Below, in pieces: positions 7,088 through 14,195 of a stretch of 19,519 nucleotides of DNA; the stretch's first letter is position 1; each line of letters starts with the position of its first letter. Both the position numbers and the translations under genes were made by a program. The notes below the pieces were generated by a model, which was not told the DNA's origin, ran no database searches, and saw only the letters and a program-made list of their open reading frames with translations. The stretch is from JAFLCA01 sp041907145 (lineage in GTDB: Bacteria; Bdellovibrionota_C; UBA2361; JAFLCA01): contig JAYRHW010000006.1 in NCBI GenBank assembly GCA_041907145.1, positions 1-19,519 on the forward strand, written 5' to 3'.

Positions 7088-7405
7088 ACTGTGAACTCCC
7101 TTCGTCCATGATTGATCCTAGAGATCATGTCGTCCCTTCATTCAGTCAGAATAGGTCAGTTGGGACCGCGGTAAGACGCGGTGCCAAAAAGTAGCTCCCG
7201 GTGACAAAGATCGGCACAAGCAGCTAAGAACTTGAAATGATTTATGGAGCTGGAGGCTACCATCAGGTAGGACCCCAGTAGCGCCGTGGGAGCGGTCAAC
7301 ACCGTAGGATTTAGCCTGGGGGCAATCCGGCTATGAGTTTGATCTCCCTAGAAAAAATAACTACTCTGGGATGGACTTCACTTAGTCCGAAGAGGGAATT
7401 CTGCT
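7088..7405. promoter_or_regulatory. divergent pilB/rpoH intergenic region with many inverted repeats
   Basis: These 318 bp separate the divergently transcribed pilB and rpoH. They contain ACCGCG-N6-CGCGGT (7165-7182), GTGCC/GGCAC (7181-7217), CAGCT/AGCTG (7221-7252), and CTGG-agg-CTACC-ATCA-GGTAG-gacc-CCAG (7250-7278). Further on are CGGT-CAAC-ACCG (7293-7304) and TAGCC-t-GG...CC-GGCTA (7312-7333). The CAGCT pairing and the 7250-7278 hairpin share bases and exclude each other. This suggests a structured leader RNA on one strand or clustered protein sites. I recognise no known riboswitch consensus. Confidence 0.5.
7364..7394 (+). promoter_or_regulatory. candidate Shine-Dalgarno-sequestering hairpin in the rpoH leader
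   Basis: GGACT (7373-7377) pairs with AGTCC (7384-7388) around a 6-nt loop. An outer stem CTCT (7364-7367) with AGAG (7391-7394) covers the first half of the ribosome binding site AGAGGGAA that serves the TTG start at 7406. The short stems and an internal loop resemble RNA-thermometer architecture, which is known to control rpoH or heat-shock mRNAs in other bacteria. Here it is a prediction from pairing only. Confidence 0.35.
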
Positions 7406-8491
7406 TTGAAGCGCCAGCCTGACTCCAAACAAGGAAAGCCAGCCTCGACCATGCCGGTACCTACCGAAGGGCTGACTCCATCCGCCGCCACCCCCTCAGG
7501 GCCGCTCCAGGATGAGGGAAAAGAGATCGAGATCCTCCCGCCCGAGGAAATCGAGGAGCTAACGGCAGAAGACCTCTCCCCGGAGGGTGATACCATTGAG
7601 GTCGAAGACACCGAGGCTCAGGATTCTAAGGAAATCGTCTCCTATGACGCGCTGTCGGCGTACCTACGGGAGATAAAGCGCTATCCCATTCTCTCGAAAG
7701 AAGAGGAAAGGGAGCTGGCAATCAAATACGTCACCGATGGTGATTTGCAGGCGGCCTACAAGCTGGTGTCTAGCAACCTTTGGTTGGTGGTCAAGATAGC
7801 CCGTGACTACGAGCGCGCTGTCAGAAGCCTTCTCGATCTTGTCCAGGAGGGCAATATCGGGCTCATGGAAGCTGTCAAGAATTTTGATCCTTATCGTGGC
7901 GTAAGATTTCCCTCATACGCGGCCTGGTGGATTAAGGCCTATATCATTCGCTATGTGATCGCCAATTGGCGCCTGGTTAAAATTGGAACTACGCAGGCTC
8001 AGCGCAAGCTTTTCTTCAACCTTAAGAAGGAGAAGGATCGCCTCGAGCGCGAGGGATTCTATCCCGGCCCCAAGCTCCTGGCCGAGAAGCTCAACGTAAA
8101 GGAGAGTGAAGTCGTTGAAATGGAACAGCGTCTTGGCTCATCCGACGTGAGCGTCGACGCGCCCCTGCCCGACAGTCCAGAAAACTCGCTTTTGTCGCTG
8201 CTCTCAAGCTCCGATAGTTCCGCTGAGGATCTCTTGGCCAAGAAGCAAATGCAGCAGTTGCTATCCGAGAGCCTGGAGGAATTTGCCTCTACACTGAACC
8301 CTAAAGAGCTTATAATATTTCGTCAGCGCATGCTCGGTGAGGAAAAGGCCACGTTACAGGAAGTTTCAGAGAAGCTGTCGGTAAGCCGCGAGCGAGTTCG
8401 TCAACTGGAGAATAGAATTCGCGAGAAACTCAAGGAATTTCTCCTCCAAAAAATCGGACCATCGGTAGAAACAATGGATTTTGAGTCGTAA
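7406..8491 (+). CDS. rpoH: heat-shock-type sigma factor RpoH (sigma-32 family)
   Basis: This alternative sigma-70-family factor redirects RNA polymerase to heat-shock and stress promoters. The product is 361 residues, versus about 285 in E. coli. The excess is a 75-residue acidic, Pro/Glu-rich N-terminal tail. Region 1.2 starts near residue 82 (YLREIKRYPILSKEEERELA), region 2 covers 115-190 (LVQEGNIGLMEAV, YAAWWIKAYI), and the diagnostic RpoH box is QRKLFFNLKK (199-208). Region 4 occupies about 283-346, with the helix-turn-helix LSVSRERVRQLENRIREKL. The start is TTG at 7406 with AGAGGGAA 8-9 nt upstream; an in-frame ATG at 7451 is an alternative that would remove 15 tail residues. The rare start codon and the upstream hairpin hint at translational control. 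The peptidase-like gene follows after 8 nt, so the two are probably co-transcribed. Confidence 0.9.
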   Translation: MKRQPDSKQGKPASTMPVPTEGLTPSAATPSGPLQDEGKEIEILPPEEIEELTAEDLSPEGDTIEVEDTEAQDSKEIVSYDALSAYLREIKRYPILSKEEERELAIKYVTDGDLQAAYKLVSSNLWLVVKIARDYERAVRSLLDLVQEGNIGLMEAVKNFDPYRGVRFPSYAAWWIKAYIIRYVIANWRLVKIGTTQAQRKLFFNLKKEKDRLEREGFYPGPKLLAEKLNVKESEVVEMEQRLGSSDVSVDAPLPDSPENSLLSLLSSSDSSAEDLLAKKQMQQLLSESLEEFASTLNPKELIIFRQRMLGEEKATLQEVSEKLSVSRERVRQLENRIREKLKEFLLQKIGPSVETMDFES

Positions 8492-8499
8492 AGGCAGCA

Positions 8500-9987
8500 G
8501 TGACCTGGAAACCGCGACAACAATCGCAATGCGGGCGCATTTTTTCGTTCCGCTTCCTCCTATTCATCCTATTTGTTGCCGCACTCGTTCCCGTGGCGTT
8601 TGCTGGTTGGAGTGAGCTCTACTCGGGTTTTCTTGAAACTTCGCCGCCGCAAATTAAAGTTGTCGACTTTCCGCGCGGCATTGGCATCACTCCCGTATCC
8701 GTGGTGCTCGAACTTAAGGATAGCGGCGCGGGCCTTGACGAGGTTGTCGTGCGCACGAAGCAGCGCGGAGCCGGAAAGGAAATATTGCGGCAGAGTCTCG
8801 GCGGCCGGCCAGATGCTCGGGTAACGATCGATTTCCCCGGAGATAAAAGCGCACTGGAAGAAGGCAACGCTGAATTCGAGGTGAAGGTTTTCGATCGTAG
8901 CTTCTGGAATAACCAGACTGAAAGGAGCTACCCCCTCAAAGTAGATTATCATCGCCCTAAGATCGAAGTGCTCACGACTCAACACAATGCTCGCCACGGC
9001 GGATCTCAGCTTCTTTTTTACCGCGCCACCGACCAGGCCTTAGCACTCTCTGGAGTGAAAGTCGGCAGCCAGACTTTCTTGGGTTACCCAGCGCGCGGAA
9101 TCGATAAGGACTTCGATGACCCCAGCGTATTTGTAGTGCTCTACGCAGTCGATCTATCCAACGACATCAGCAAAGTGCCGGTGCGTGTATTCGCCGAAGA
9201 CGAGGTCGGGAATGCTGTCTCAGCCCAGTTTTACAACAAAATTCAAGCTCGCCCACTTCGCAGCTACCAGGTTCCGCTCACCGAGGATTTCTTGGTGCGC
9301 CAAGTTGCTCAGCTCGCAGAGAAGAATCTGCAGAAGTTGCAGGAAGAGGCAACGCGATCGGGGAATACCCTGAACTTGCCAGGTTCAGATCAGGGCGACG
9401 CTCGATTGTATGCTCAATTTGATTTGGTGAATTCCAAGCTCAGAGACCTTAACGACGATGAGCTGGTGTCGTTGCTCAAAAATCCTCGTTTCGATCGCTT
9501 GTGGTTTAATCCGCTTGTTCGTCAAGCCGGCACTATCACCTCAGGGTACTCCGATCAGTTGAACTACACCTTCGATGGTAAAGTGCTCGGATCGACCCTC
9601 CAAACTGGATTCGAAGTTCAGCTGCCGCGCGATAACCCTGACGTCATGGCAATCTGCGATGGAATCGTAGTGTTCACCCGCGACCTTGGAGTTTACGGAA
9701 ACACTGTCGCCATTGACCATGGTCTTGGACTAGTTTCGATTTATGCCCATCTTGAGAATATTGCGGTCCATCAGGGCGACAGCGTGAAAGCCGGGCAGCG
9801 CCTCGCATTTGCCGGTAAGTCGGGCTTTTCTCGAAGTCAAAATATGCTGCTGCAAGTGCGAATACACGGAGTCCCGGTGGATCCCGTAGAATGGTGGGAC
9901 AAAAACTGGTTCTACGCCCATATAAATTCTAAGATAGAAGAGGTCAAGCGAACGTTGGGTATACCGATTCTACGCCCGCTCGAATAG
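8500..9987 (+). CDS. periplasmic LytM/M23-like protein with degenerate active site
   Basis: This 495-residue protein has an N-terminal membrane anchor or signal peptide (residues 14-35, ending in VPVAFAG). A long beta-rich periplasmic region follows, and a C-terminal LytM-type domain spans about 346-470. The fold signature is recognisable: DGIVVFTRDLGVYGNTVAIDH, SIYAHLENIAVHQGDSVKAG, VRIHGVPVDPVEW. Of the residues that bind zinc in active M23 endopeptidases, the HxxxD pair is replaced by Gln368 and Glu372, and HLH by Asn448-Met449-Leu450. Only the catalytic-type His417 (YAHL) remains. It is therefore unlikely to cut peptidoglycan itself and may instead activate an amidase or scaffold envelope assembly, as EnvC/NlpD-type LytM factors do. 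The GTG start at 8500 lies 8 nt after rpoH with AAAGG upstream, suggesting joint expression with the stress sigma factor. Confidence 0.85.
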   Translation: MTWKPRQQSQCGRIFSFRFLLFILFVAALVPVAFAGWSELYSGFLETSPPQIKVVDFPRGIGITPVSVVLELKDSGAGLDEVVVRTKQRGAGKEILRQSLGGRPDARVTIDFPGDKSALEEGNAEFEVKVFDRSFWNNQTERSYPLKVDYHRPKIEVLTTQHNARHGGSQLLFYRATDQALALSGVKVGSQTFLGYPARGIDKDFDDPSVFVVLYAVDLSNDISKVPVRVFAEDEVGNAVSAQFYNKIQARPLRSYQVPLTEDFLVRQVAQLAEKNLQKLQEEATRSGNTLNLPGSDQGDARLYAQFDLVNSKLRDLNDDELVSLLKNPRFDRLWFNPLVRQAGTITSGYSDQLNYTFDGKVLGSTLQTGFEVQLPRDNPDVMAICDGIVVFTRDLGVYGNTVAIDHGLGLVSIYAHLENIAVHQGDSVKAGQRLAFAGKSGFSRSQNMLLQVRIHGVPVDPVEWWDKNWFYAHINSKIEEVKRTLGIPILRPLE

Positions 9988-9995
9988 AGTCGGGT

Positions 9996-10024
9996 TTTTC
10001 AATTCGTAGGGCCTTATGTATACT
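9996..10024 (+). promoter_or_regulatory. candidate sigma-70 promoter of the ccm cluster
   Basis: TTTTCA (9996-10001) and TATACT (10019-10024) are separated by 17 nt, just after the stop of the M23-like gene. The predicted start near 10031 gives a leader of about 36 nt before the ccmE GTG. Confidence 0.4.
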
Positions 10025-10049
10025 AAGGCTGCATGCAGCGGAGCGCTGC
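10011..10049. repeat. two adjacent inverted repeats upstream of ccmE
   Basis: GCCTTA (10011-10016) with TAAGGC (10024-10029) encloses the candidate -10 box. GCAGCG (10035-10040) with CGCTGC (10044-10049) forms a tight hairpin with a 3-nt loop. No T-run follows, so these look like an operator or attenuating structure rather than a classical terminator. Confidence 0.35.
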
Positions 10050-10066
10050 CAAACCAATAGAGACTC

Positions 10067-10492
10067 GTGAACAAACTCTTTGTAAGCCTTGTCGTCGTCT
10101 TCCTCGTCATAGCAGGGGCACTCGTTTTCCAGGCTTCGCGCACGGGAACTTCAGACGTGATCATGCCGTCAGATTTGGCAGCTCGCTCCGCCGGTGAAAC
10201 ACTCAATCGGATTAGAGTAGCCGGCCGTGTCGCCAATGCGACCATCGATTATAAAGTCGAGCCAGCTATAGAGCTTCGTTTTAGCATCGAAGATCCCGGG
10301 ACCAAGCCCGACAAGAAGCAGGGAACTATTCCTGTTTTTTACGCCGGCATTAAGCCCGATATGTTTGCAACCGGTCGCGACGTCATCATCGATGGCGACT
10401 TTAGCGCCGGTGTACTGACCGCGAACAAGCTACTCACGCAGTGTCCCTCGAAATACGAACCTCCGAAGGTTCAAGATACCCTAAAGAAATAA
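10067..10492 (+). CDS. ccmE: cytochrome c maturation heme chaperone CcmE, CxxxY type
   Basis: CcmE is a periplasmic, membrane-anchored heme chaperone that receives heme from CcmC under CcmABCD control and passes it to CcmF. The product is 141 residues, a normal length. It has one N-terminal helix (LFVSLVVVFLVIAGALVFQ), an OB-fold body, and the conserved VFYAGIKPDMFATGRDVII block (residues 90-108). The heme-binding residue is Cys126 in CPSKY (Tyr130), where the classical protein has His in HxxxY. This CxxxY form belongs to the variant Ccm pathway first characterised in Desulfovibrio, which works without CcmG and CcmH. The start is GTG at 10067 with a weak AGAGA ribosome site. ccmF follows after 12 nt. 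Confidence 0.93.
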   Translation: MNKLFVSLVVVFLVIAGALVFQASRTGTSDVIMPSDLAARSAGETLNRIRVAGRVANATIDYKVEPAIELRFSIEDPGTKPDKKQGTIPVFYAGIKPDMFATGRDVIIDGDFSAGVLTANKLLTQCPSKYEPPKVQDTLKK

Positions 10493-10504
10493 CGCTGGAT
10501 TGCC

Positions 10505-12505
10505 ATGGCAGAATTTGGACACTACGCACTCTGCCTCGCTTGGTTATTGACCGTCATAGGTATTGTTTCGGGCATCCTGGCAGGCCGGCGCCGCAGTGAC
10601 GCATGGCTGACGACTGCGGTCAATTCAACTATTTTGGTTTTTTGCTTCGCGTTCGTCGCACTGTCCTGCTTGGCCTATATTTTCGTCCAAAGCGATTTCT
10701 CTAATCAGTATGTATGGCAGCACTCGAACAGAGACATGTCTGCGATTTACAAAATTACTGCGATTTGGGGCGGTATGGATGGCTCCATGTTGTTGTGGGC
10801 CGTACTTCTAACCTTGTCAGGAATGCTTGTTGCGGTACGAGCGAATTCCTACGGCAGGATCCTAATTCCTTGGGCCTTGAGCGCCGTTAATCTCTCGAGC
10901 TGCTTTTTCCTCTCTGTTACGGTATTTCTCACTAATCCGTTTCGCTACGTAAAGGCCGAATTCATTCCCCCAGACGGAAATGGACTCAACCCACTCCTTC
11001 AAAATCCCTTCATGGCGATTCACCCGCCAACTCTGTATACCGGTTTTACCGTACTCTCCGTTCCGTTTGCCTTTTGCTTCGCAGCGCTGCTTTCCGGCAC
11101 CTATTCGAGCGAGTGGATAAAGCTGACTCGCCGCTGGACCCTGATCGGCTGGAGCTTTCTGACAGCCGGTATCGTTCTGGGCGGACACTGGGCATATATC
11201 GAGCTTGGCTGGGGCGGATTCTGGGCCTGGGATCCGGTTGAAAACGCCTCCTTCTTTCCCTGGCTGACCGCCACGGCGTTCTTGCATTCGGTCATGGTGC
11301 AAGAGCGCAAGAACATGCTCAAGATGTGGAATGTCTGGCTGGTTACTCTGACCTATGCCCTGACTGTCTTCGGAACATTCTTGACGCGCTCAGGCGTGGT
11401 GCAAAGCGTGCATGCCTTTGCCTCGTCGGAAATCGGGCCGGTTTTTCTTGACTATCTCGGCGGACTACTTCTGGTTACCGCGCTGCTCTGCTATATCCGA
11501 CGCGCGCAGCTGAGGCCTGAGCGGTCGATTGAAAGCTTCTTTTCGCGTGAGGCGATGTTCCTCATAAACAATCTCATATTCTTGAGCATCTGCTTTGCGA
11601 CGATTTGGGGGGTCCTGTTTCCGGTGCTTTCCGAGAAAATTACCGGCACCAAGCAGGCGGTCGGTATCCCCTTCTTCAATACGGTCAATATTCCGCTTTT
11701 CATGCTGATGCTCTTGCTTATGGGAGTGGGTCCCCTCATTGCCTGGAGGAAGGCAACGCTTTCGAGCATGGTCAGGATGTTCGCCGCTCCGTTCGTCATC
11801 GCGCTTATGCTGGCAATACTGTTGGTGTGGGTCGGAGTCGTAAGTTTCTATCCGGTGCTTTCTTATGCGCTTTGCGCGTTTGTAACCATGACGATTCTTG
11901 GCGAGATCCATCGCGGCATGAAAGTACAGCGAGCGGCCGCTAGCGGAGATACACGCTCGCTCCCCGGAGACTTTTTGACCCTCTTCCGCCGTCACCGGGT
12001 TCGCTATGGGAGTCATTTGGTTCATTTCGGAGTAGTCATCGTAACGATTGCAATTACCGCTTCAATGGCGCACAAGCGAGAGGAGGACTTCACTCTGTCG
12101 CGTGGGCAAAGCTATCAAATCGGCCGCTTCAATATCACTCTCAAGGACTTCAAGCCGATTGATAATAAAAACTATCAGGGATTAAAAGCTGAAACGGTTC
12201 TGACTTCCCTCTCTGACGGAAAGGAGCTCGCCGCTCTTAATCCGGAAATGCGCTTTTATAAACGCAATAAAGAATCTACCACTGAAGTAGCTCTGCGAAT
12301 GGGACTTCGGGAAGATGTCTATCTGGTACTTGCGGGGCTTGATGACAGCGAGACTCGGGCTGCGTTTAGAGTTTTTATTAATCCGCTCCAAGTGTGGCTG
12401 TGGTTTGGCGCCATGATCATGCTGGCCGGAACCGTTGTGGTCATAATTCCTTCAAAAGCCGCGGTAACTATCCCTGCTGTAGCAGCAGAAAGGGTCAAAG
12501 CTTAA
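10505..12505 (+). CDS. ccmF: cytochrome c heme lyase subunit CcmF
   Basis: CcmF is the large polytopic inner-membrane protein that transfers heme from holo-CcmE to apocytochrome c. At 666 residues it is full length. The tryptophan-rich heme-handling motif WGGFWAWDPVENASF spans 236-250. Likely heme-ligand histidines align with those of the E. coli protein: His173 (AIHPP), His261 (FLHS), His303 (SVHAF) and His507 (SHLVHF). A large periplasmic domain lies near 520-625, before the last membrane helix. The ATG at 10505 follows ccmE by 12 nt, with GGAT upstream. In a pathway without CcmH, CcmF would have to act without its usual thiol-reducing partner, at least one encoded here. Confidence 0.96.
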   Translation: MAEFGHYALCLAWLLTVIGIVSGILAGRRRSDAWLTTAVNSTILVFCFAFVALSCLAYIFVQSDFSNQYVWQHSNRDMSAIYKITAIWGGMDGSMLLWAVLLTLSGMLVAVRANSYGRILIPWALSAVNLSSCFFLSVTVFLTNPFRYVKAEFIPPDGNGLNPLLQNPFMAIHPPTLYTGFTVLSVPFAFCFAALLSGTYSSEWIKLTRRWTLIGWSFLTAGIVLGGHWAYIELGWGGFWAWDPVENASFFPWLTATAFLHSVMVQERKNMLKMWNVWLVTLTYALTVFGTFLTRSGVVQSVHAFASSEIGPVFLDYLGGLLLVTALLCYIRRAQLRPERSIESFFSREAMFLINNLIFLSICFATIWGVLFPVLSEKITGTKQAVGIPFFNTVNIPLFMLMLLLMGVGPLIAWRKATLSSMVRMFAAPFVIALMLAILLVWVGVVSFYPVLSYALCAFVTMTILGEIHRGMKVQRAAASGDTRSLPGDFLTLFRRHRVRYGSHLVHFGVVIVTIAITASMAHKREEDFTLSRGQSYQIGRFNITLKDFKPIDNKNYQGLKAETVLTSLSDGKELAALNPEMRFYKRNKESTTEVALRMGLREDVYLVLAGLDDSETRAAFRVFINPLQVWLWFGAMIMLAGTVVVIIPSKAAVTIPAVAAERVKA

Positions 12506-12509
12506 CCCC

Positions 12510-12797
12510 ATGGCAACCTCAAGCATTTTATCTTTACTCGCGGCAGCCGGTGCGGCCTATCTTCTCGCTCGTCCGCATCTTGCGCAGCAATCGGTAGTGG
12601 CAGCTGGCCCTGCCGAACAGACCCAGCTGCTACATGAGCAGCGTGAGCGCTGCTTACAGGTTCTCAAAGACCTAGAGCTGGACTATCATACCGGCAAAGT
12701 CTCCGAGGCTGATTACCGGTCGATGAAGCTGAGCACCAGCCAGGAGCTTTCGGCACTATTGAAATCAATTGATGAGCACAGCGCGTCCCGGCCCTAA
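12510..12797 (+). CDS. small CcmI-like membrane protein
   Basis: This 95-residue protein has one N-terminal membrane helix (ILSLLAAAGAAYLLA, residues 6-20). A helical cytoplasmic or periplasmic segment follows, carrying the motif LKDLELDYHTGKVSEADY (52-69), which resembles the N-terminal region of CcmI. CcmI chaperones apocytochromes toward the heme lyase. The large TPR domain of CcmI is absent, so this is a short form. It lies 4 nt after ccmF and overlaps the start of ccmA, so it is translationally coupled within the ccm operon. The family assignment rests on the motif and position, not on overall similarity. Confidence 0.7.
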   Translation: MATSSILSLLAAAGAAYLLARPHLAQQSVVAAGPAEQTQLLHEQRERCLQVLKDLELDYHTGKVSEADYRSMKLSTSQELSALLKSIDEHSASRP

Positions 12798-13464
12798 ATT
12801 GACCTTGCATGGACTCTCCAAGCGCTTTGGCAGCACGGTCGTACTTGAGAATTTCTCCCTAGAACTTAACCCCGGTCAGTGCACGCTGCTTCTCGGTAGA
12901 AATGGATCGGGCAAATCCACTCTACTTCGGGTAATTGCGGGACTCGTCAAACATGACGCAGGGGAAGTCCGGCTCGACGGTTCGAATCCGCTACCGCCGG
13001 GGAGCATCGGGTTTCTTGGACATCAACATTCGCTTTACGGGGCGCTTAGTGTTGCCGAGAACCTACACTTCTTCGCCTCACTGAGGGGGATAGAAGCTGC
13101 CGTAGAGCACAGTATCGACGCTTGGCGTTTATCCGAGTTTCGACATAAGCCTCTTGATCTGTTATCCAAGGGACTTCAAGCGCGCGCAGCCCTCGCTGCC
13201 AGTTTCCTCCACAATCCGCAGCACATCCTGCTTGATGAGCCAACATCTGCTCTCGACTCTGAAAGCAGTCAATTATTGAAGCAGCAGCTCACAAAGGCAG
13301 TCATCGACACCGGCGCTACTGTGCTCATAGCCACCCACGACCTCTCGGCTTTTGAGGGCTTCGCAGCAAGAGCTGTCGTGCTGGACAAGGGTTTGATCGC
13401 TGCCGATTCTGTCCAGCAGGGTCTTCAAGCCGCAATCGATCACTATCGGCGAGGTAACCGATGA
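12772..13464 (+). CDS. ccmA: heme exporter ATP-binding protein CcmA
   Basis: CcmA is the ATPase subunit of the CcmABCD complex that releases holo-CcmE from CcmC. It is 230 residues from the ATG at 12772. Walker A is GRNGSGKST (42-50), the Q-loop region is GHQHSLYG (83-90), and the ABC signature is LSKGLQAR (131-138), with Leu where the family more often has Gln. Walker B is HILLDEPTSALD (151-162) and the switch His is 189. The gene overlaps the ccmI-like gene by 26 nt and the ccmB start by 4 nt (ATGA), which indicates tight translational coupling. A TTG one codon upstream is a less likely start. Confidence 0.93.
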   Translation: MSTARPGPKLTLHGLSKRFGSTVVLENFSLELNPGQCTLLLGRNGSGKSTLLRVIAGLVKHDAGEVRLDGSNPLPPGSIGFLGHQHSLYGALSVAENLHFFASLRGIEAAVEHSIDAWRLSEFRHKPLDLLSKGLQARAALAASFLHNPQHILLDEPTSALDSESSQLLKQQLTKAVIDTGATVLIATHDLSAFEGFAARAVVLDKGLIAADSVQQGLQAAIDHYRRGNR

Positions 13465-14141
13465 TTTCTTCGATCGTTAAGCTCTTTTGCAAAGATTGCT
13501 CAATTGAACTTCGAACTCGCGAATCTCTCGTCGTGCTGCTCGGCTTGGCGACACTGCTGTCGCTGATCGCCTCTTTTGGCGTCACTTCAGCATCTATTAA
13601 TCCAATGACAACGGAGAGGATATTCCCTGCTTTCTGGTGGATGATCTTTCTGTTTTCAGCCACGGTTTCGACCGGCAGAAGCCTAGACTTCGAGCTGGAG
13701 AGCGGCGCGATTGAACGCGTTCTTTTGAGCGGAGTTTCGGTCACGGCGATTTATTTCTCGAAACTCATGTTCCACTTCTTGCTCGGTGCATTTTTGCAAA
13801 TATTTGCTTTGGTGCTGCTTGCCGGGCTAACTGGGGTACCGTTATGGTCTCACTTCTGGGCGCTACTCTTGGTAGCTGGTTTAGTTATTTTAGGGTACAC
13901 GGCGCTTGCCATCATACTTGCCGCCCTTACCGCGAATTCAAAGCTAAAGAGCTTGCTCCTACCGCTCGTATTGATTCCGCTGCTTTTTCCCTTGCTGATG
14001 TGCGGATTGGAACTCAGCAACGAAGCTCTGTCTTCTCAGGGCATCGCCTGGGACTCCGCCTGGATAACCTTTGTCATTGTCCTTGATGTTATTTACATCG
14101 TGTTGGGAATTAACCTTTATCCCTTCGCGATAAAGGGCTGA
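13461..14141 (+). CDS. ccmB: heme exporter membrane subunit CcmB
   Basis: CcmB is the six-helix permease-like partner of CcmA in the CcmABCD complex. The 226-residue product has an N-terminal cytoplasmic segment with the family pattern KDCSIELRTRESL. The conserved block FWWMIFLFSATVSTGRSLDFELESGAIERVLLS follows in two parts (residues 58-90), and strongly hydrophobic helices run to the C-terminus. It overlaps ccmA by 4 nt. It is the last gene before the enzyme I-like gene. Confidence 0.94.
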   Translation: MISSIVKLFCKDCSIELRTRESLVVLLGLATLLSLIASFGVTSASINPMTTERIFPAFWWMIFLFSATVSTGRSLDFELESGAIERVLLSGVSVTAIYFSKLMFHFLLGAFLQIFALVLLAGLTGVPLWSHFWALLLVAGLVILGYTALAIILAALTANSKLKSLLLPLVLIPLLFPLLMCGLELSNEALSSQGIAWDSAWITFVIVLDVIYIVLGINLYPFAIKG

Positions 14142-14157
14142 AATCGCCCTCATTTCT

Positions 14158-14186
14158 TTGATTAGCCGTTAGCCATGGGTTAGAAT
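14158..14186 (+). promoter_or_regulatory. candidate sigma-70 promoter giving a leaderless mRNA
   Basis: TTGATT (14158-14163) and TAGAAT (14181-14186) are separated by 17 nt. The predicted transcription start at about 14193 is within a few bases of the ATG at 14196, and there is no Shine-Dalgarno before that ATG. Two TTAGCC copies (14162-14167 and 14170-14175) lie in the spacer. Confidence 0.45.
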
Positions 14187-14195
14187 CTTGTTTCC

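Noticed and set aside
7172..7186. Possible sigma-54 promoter for pilB (perfect TGGCAC on the minus strand)
   Set aside because: The -24 element is perfect but the -12 GC is absent at the required spacing, and the start would lie about 75 nt from pilB inside an inverted repeat.
7165..7333. Known cyclic di-GMP (GEMM) riboswitch upstream of pilB or rpoH
   Set aside because: The conserved GCAAAGCC-type core and the GGGTTACC-like segment are not present on either strand, so only an unassigned structured region is claimed.
8569..8997. 142-codon minus-strand reading frame
   Set aside because: Antisense to the M23-like gene, no domain and no supporting context.
11465..12025. 186-codon minus-strand reading frame
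   Set aside because: Antisense to conserved ccmF; very basic and low-complexity composition typical of a shadow frame.
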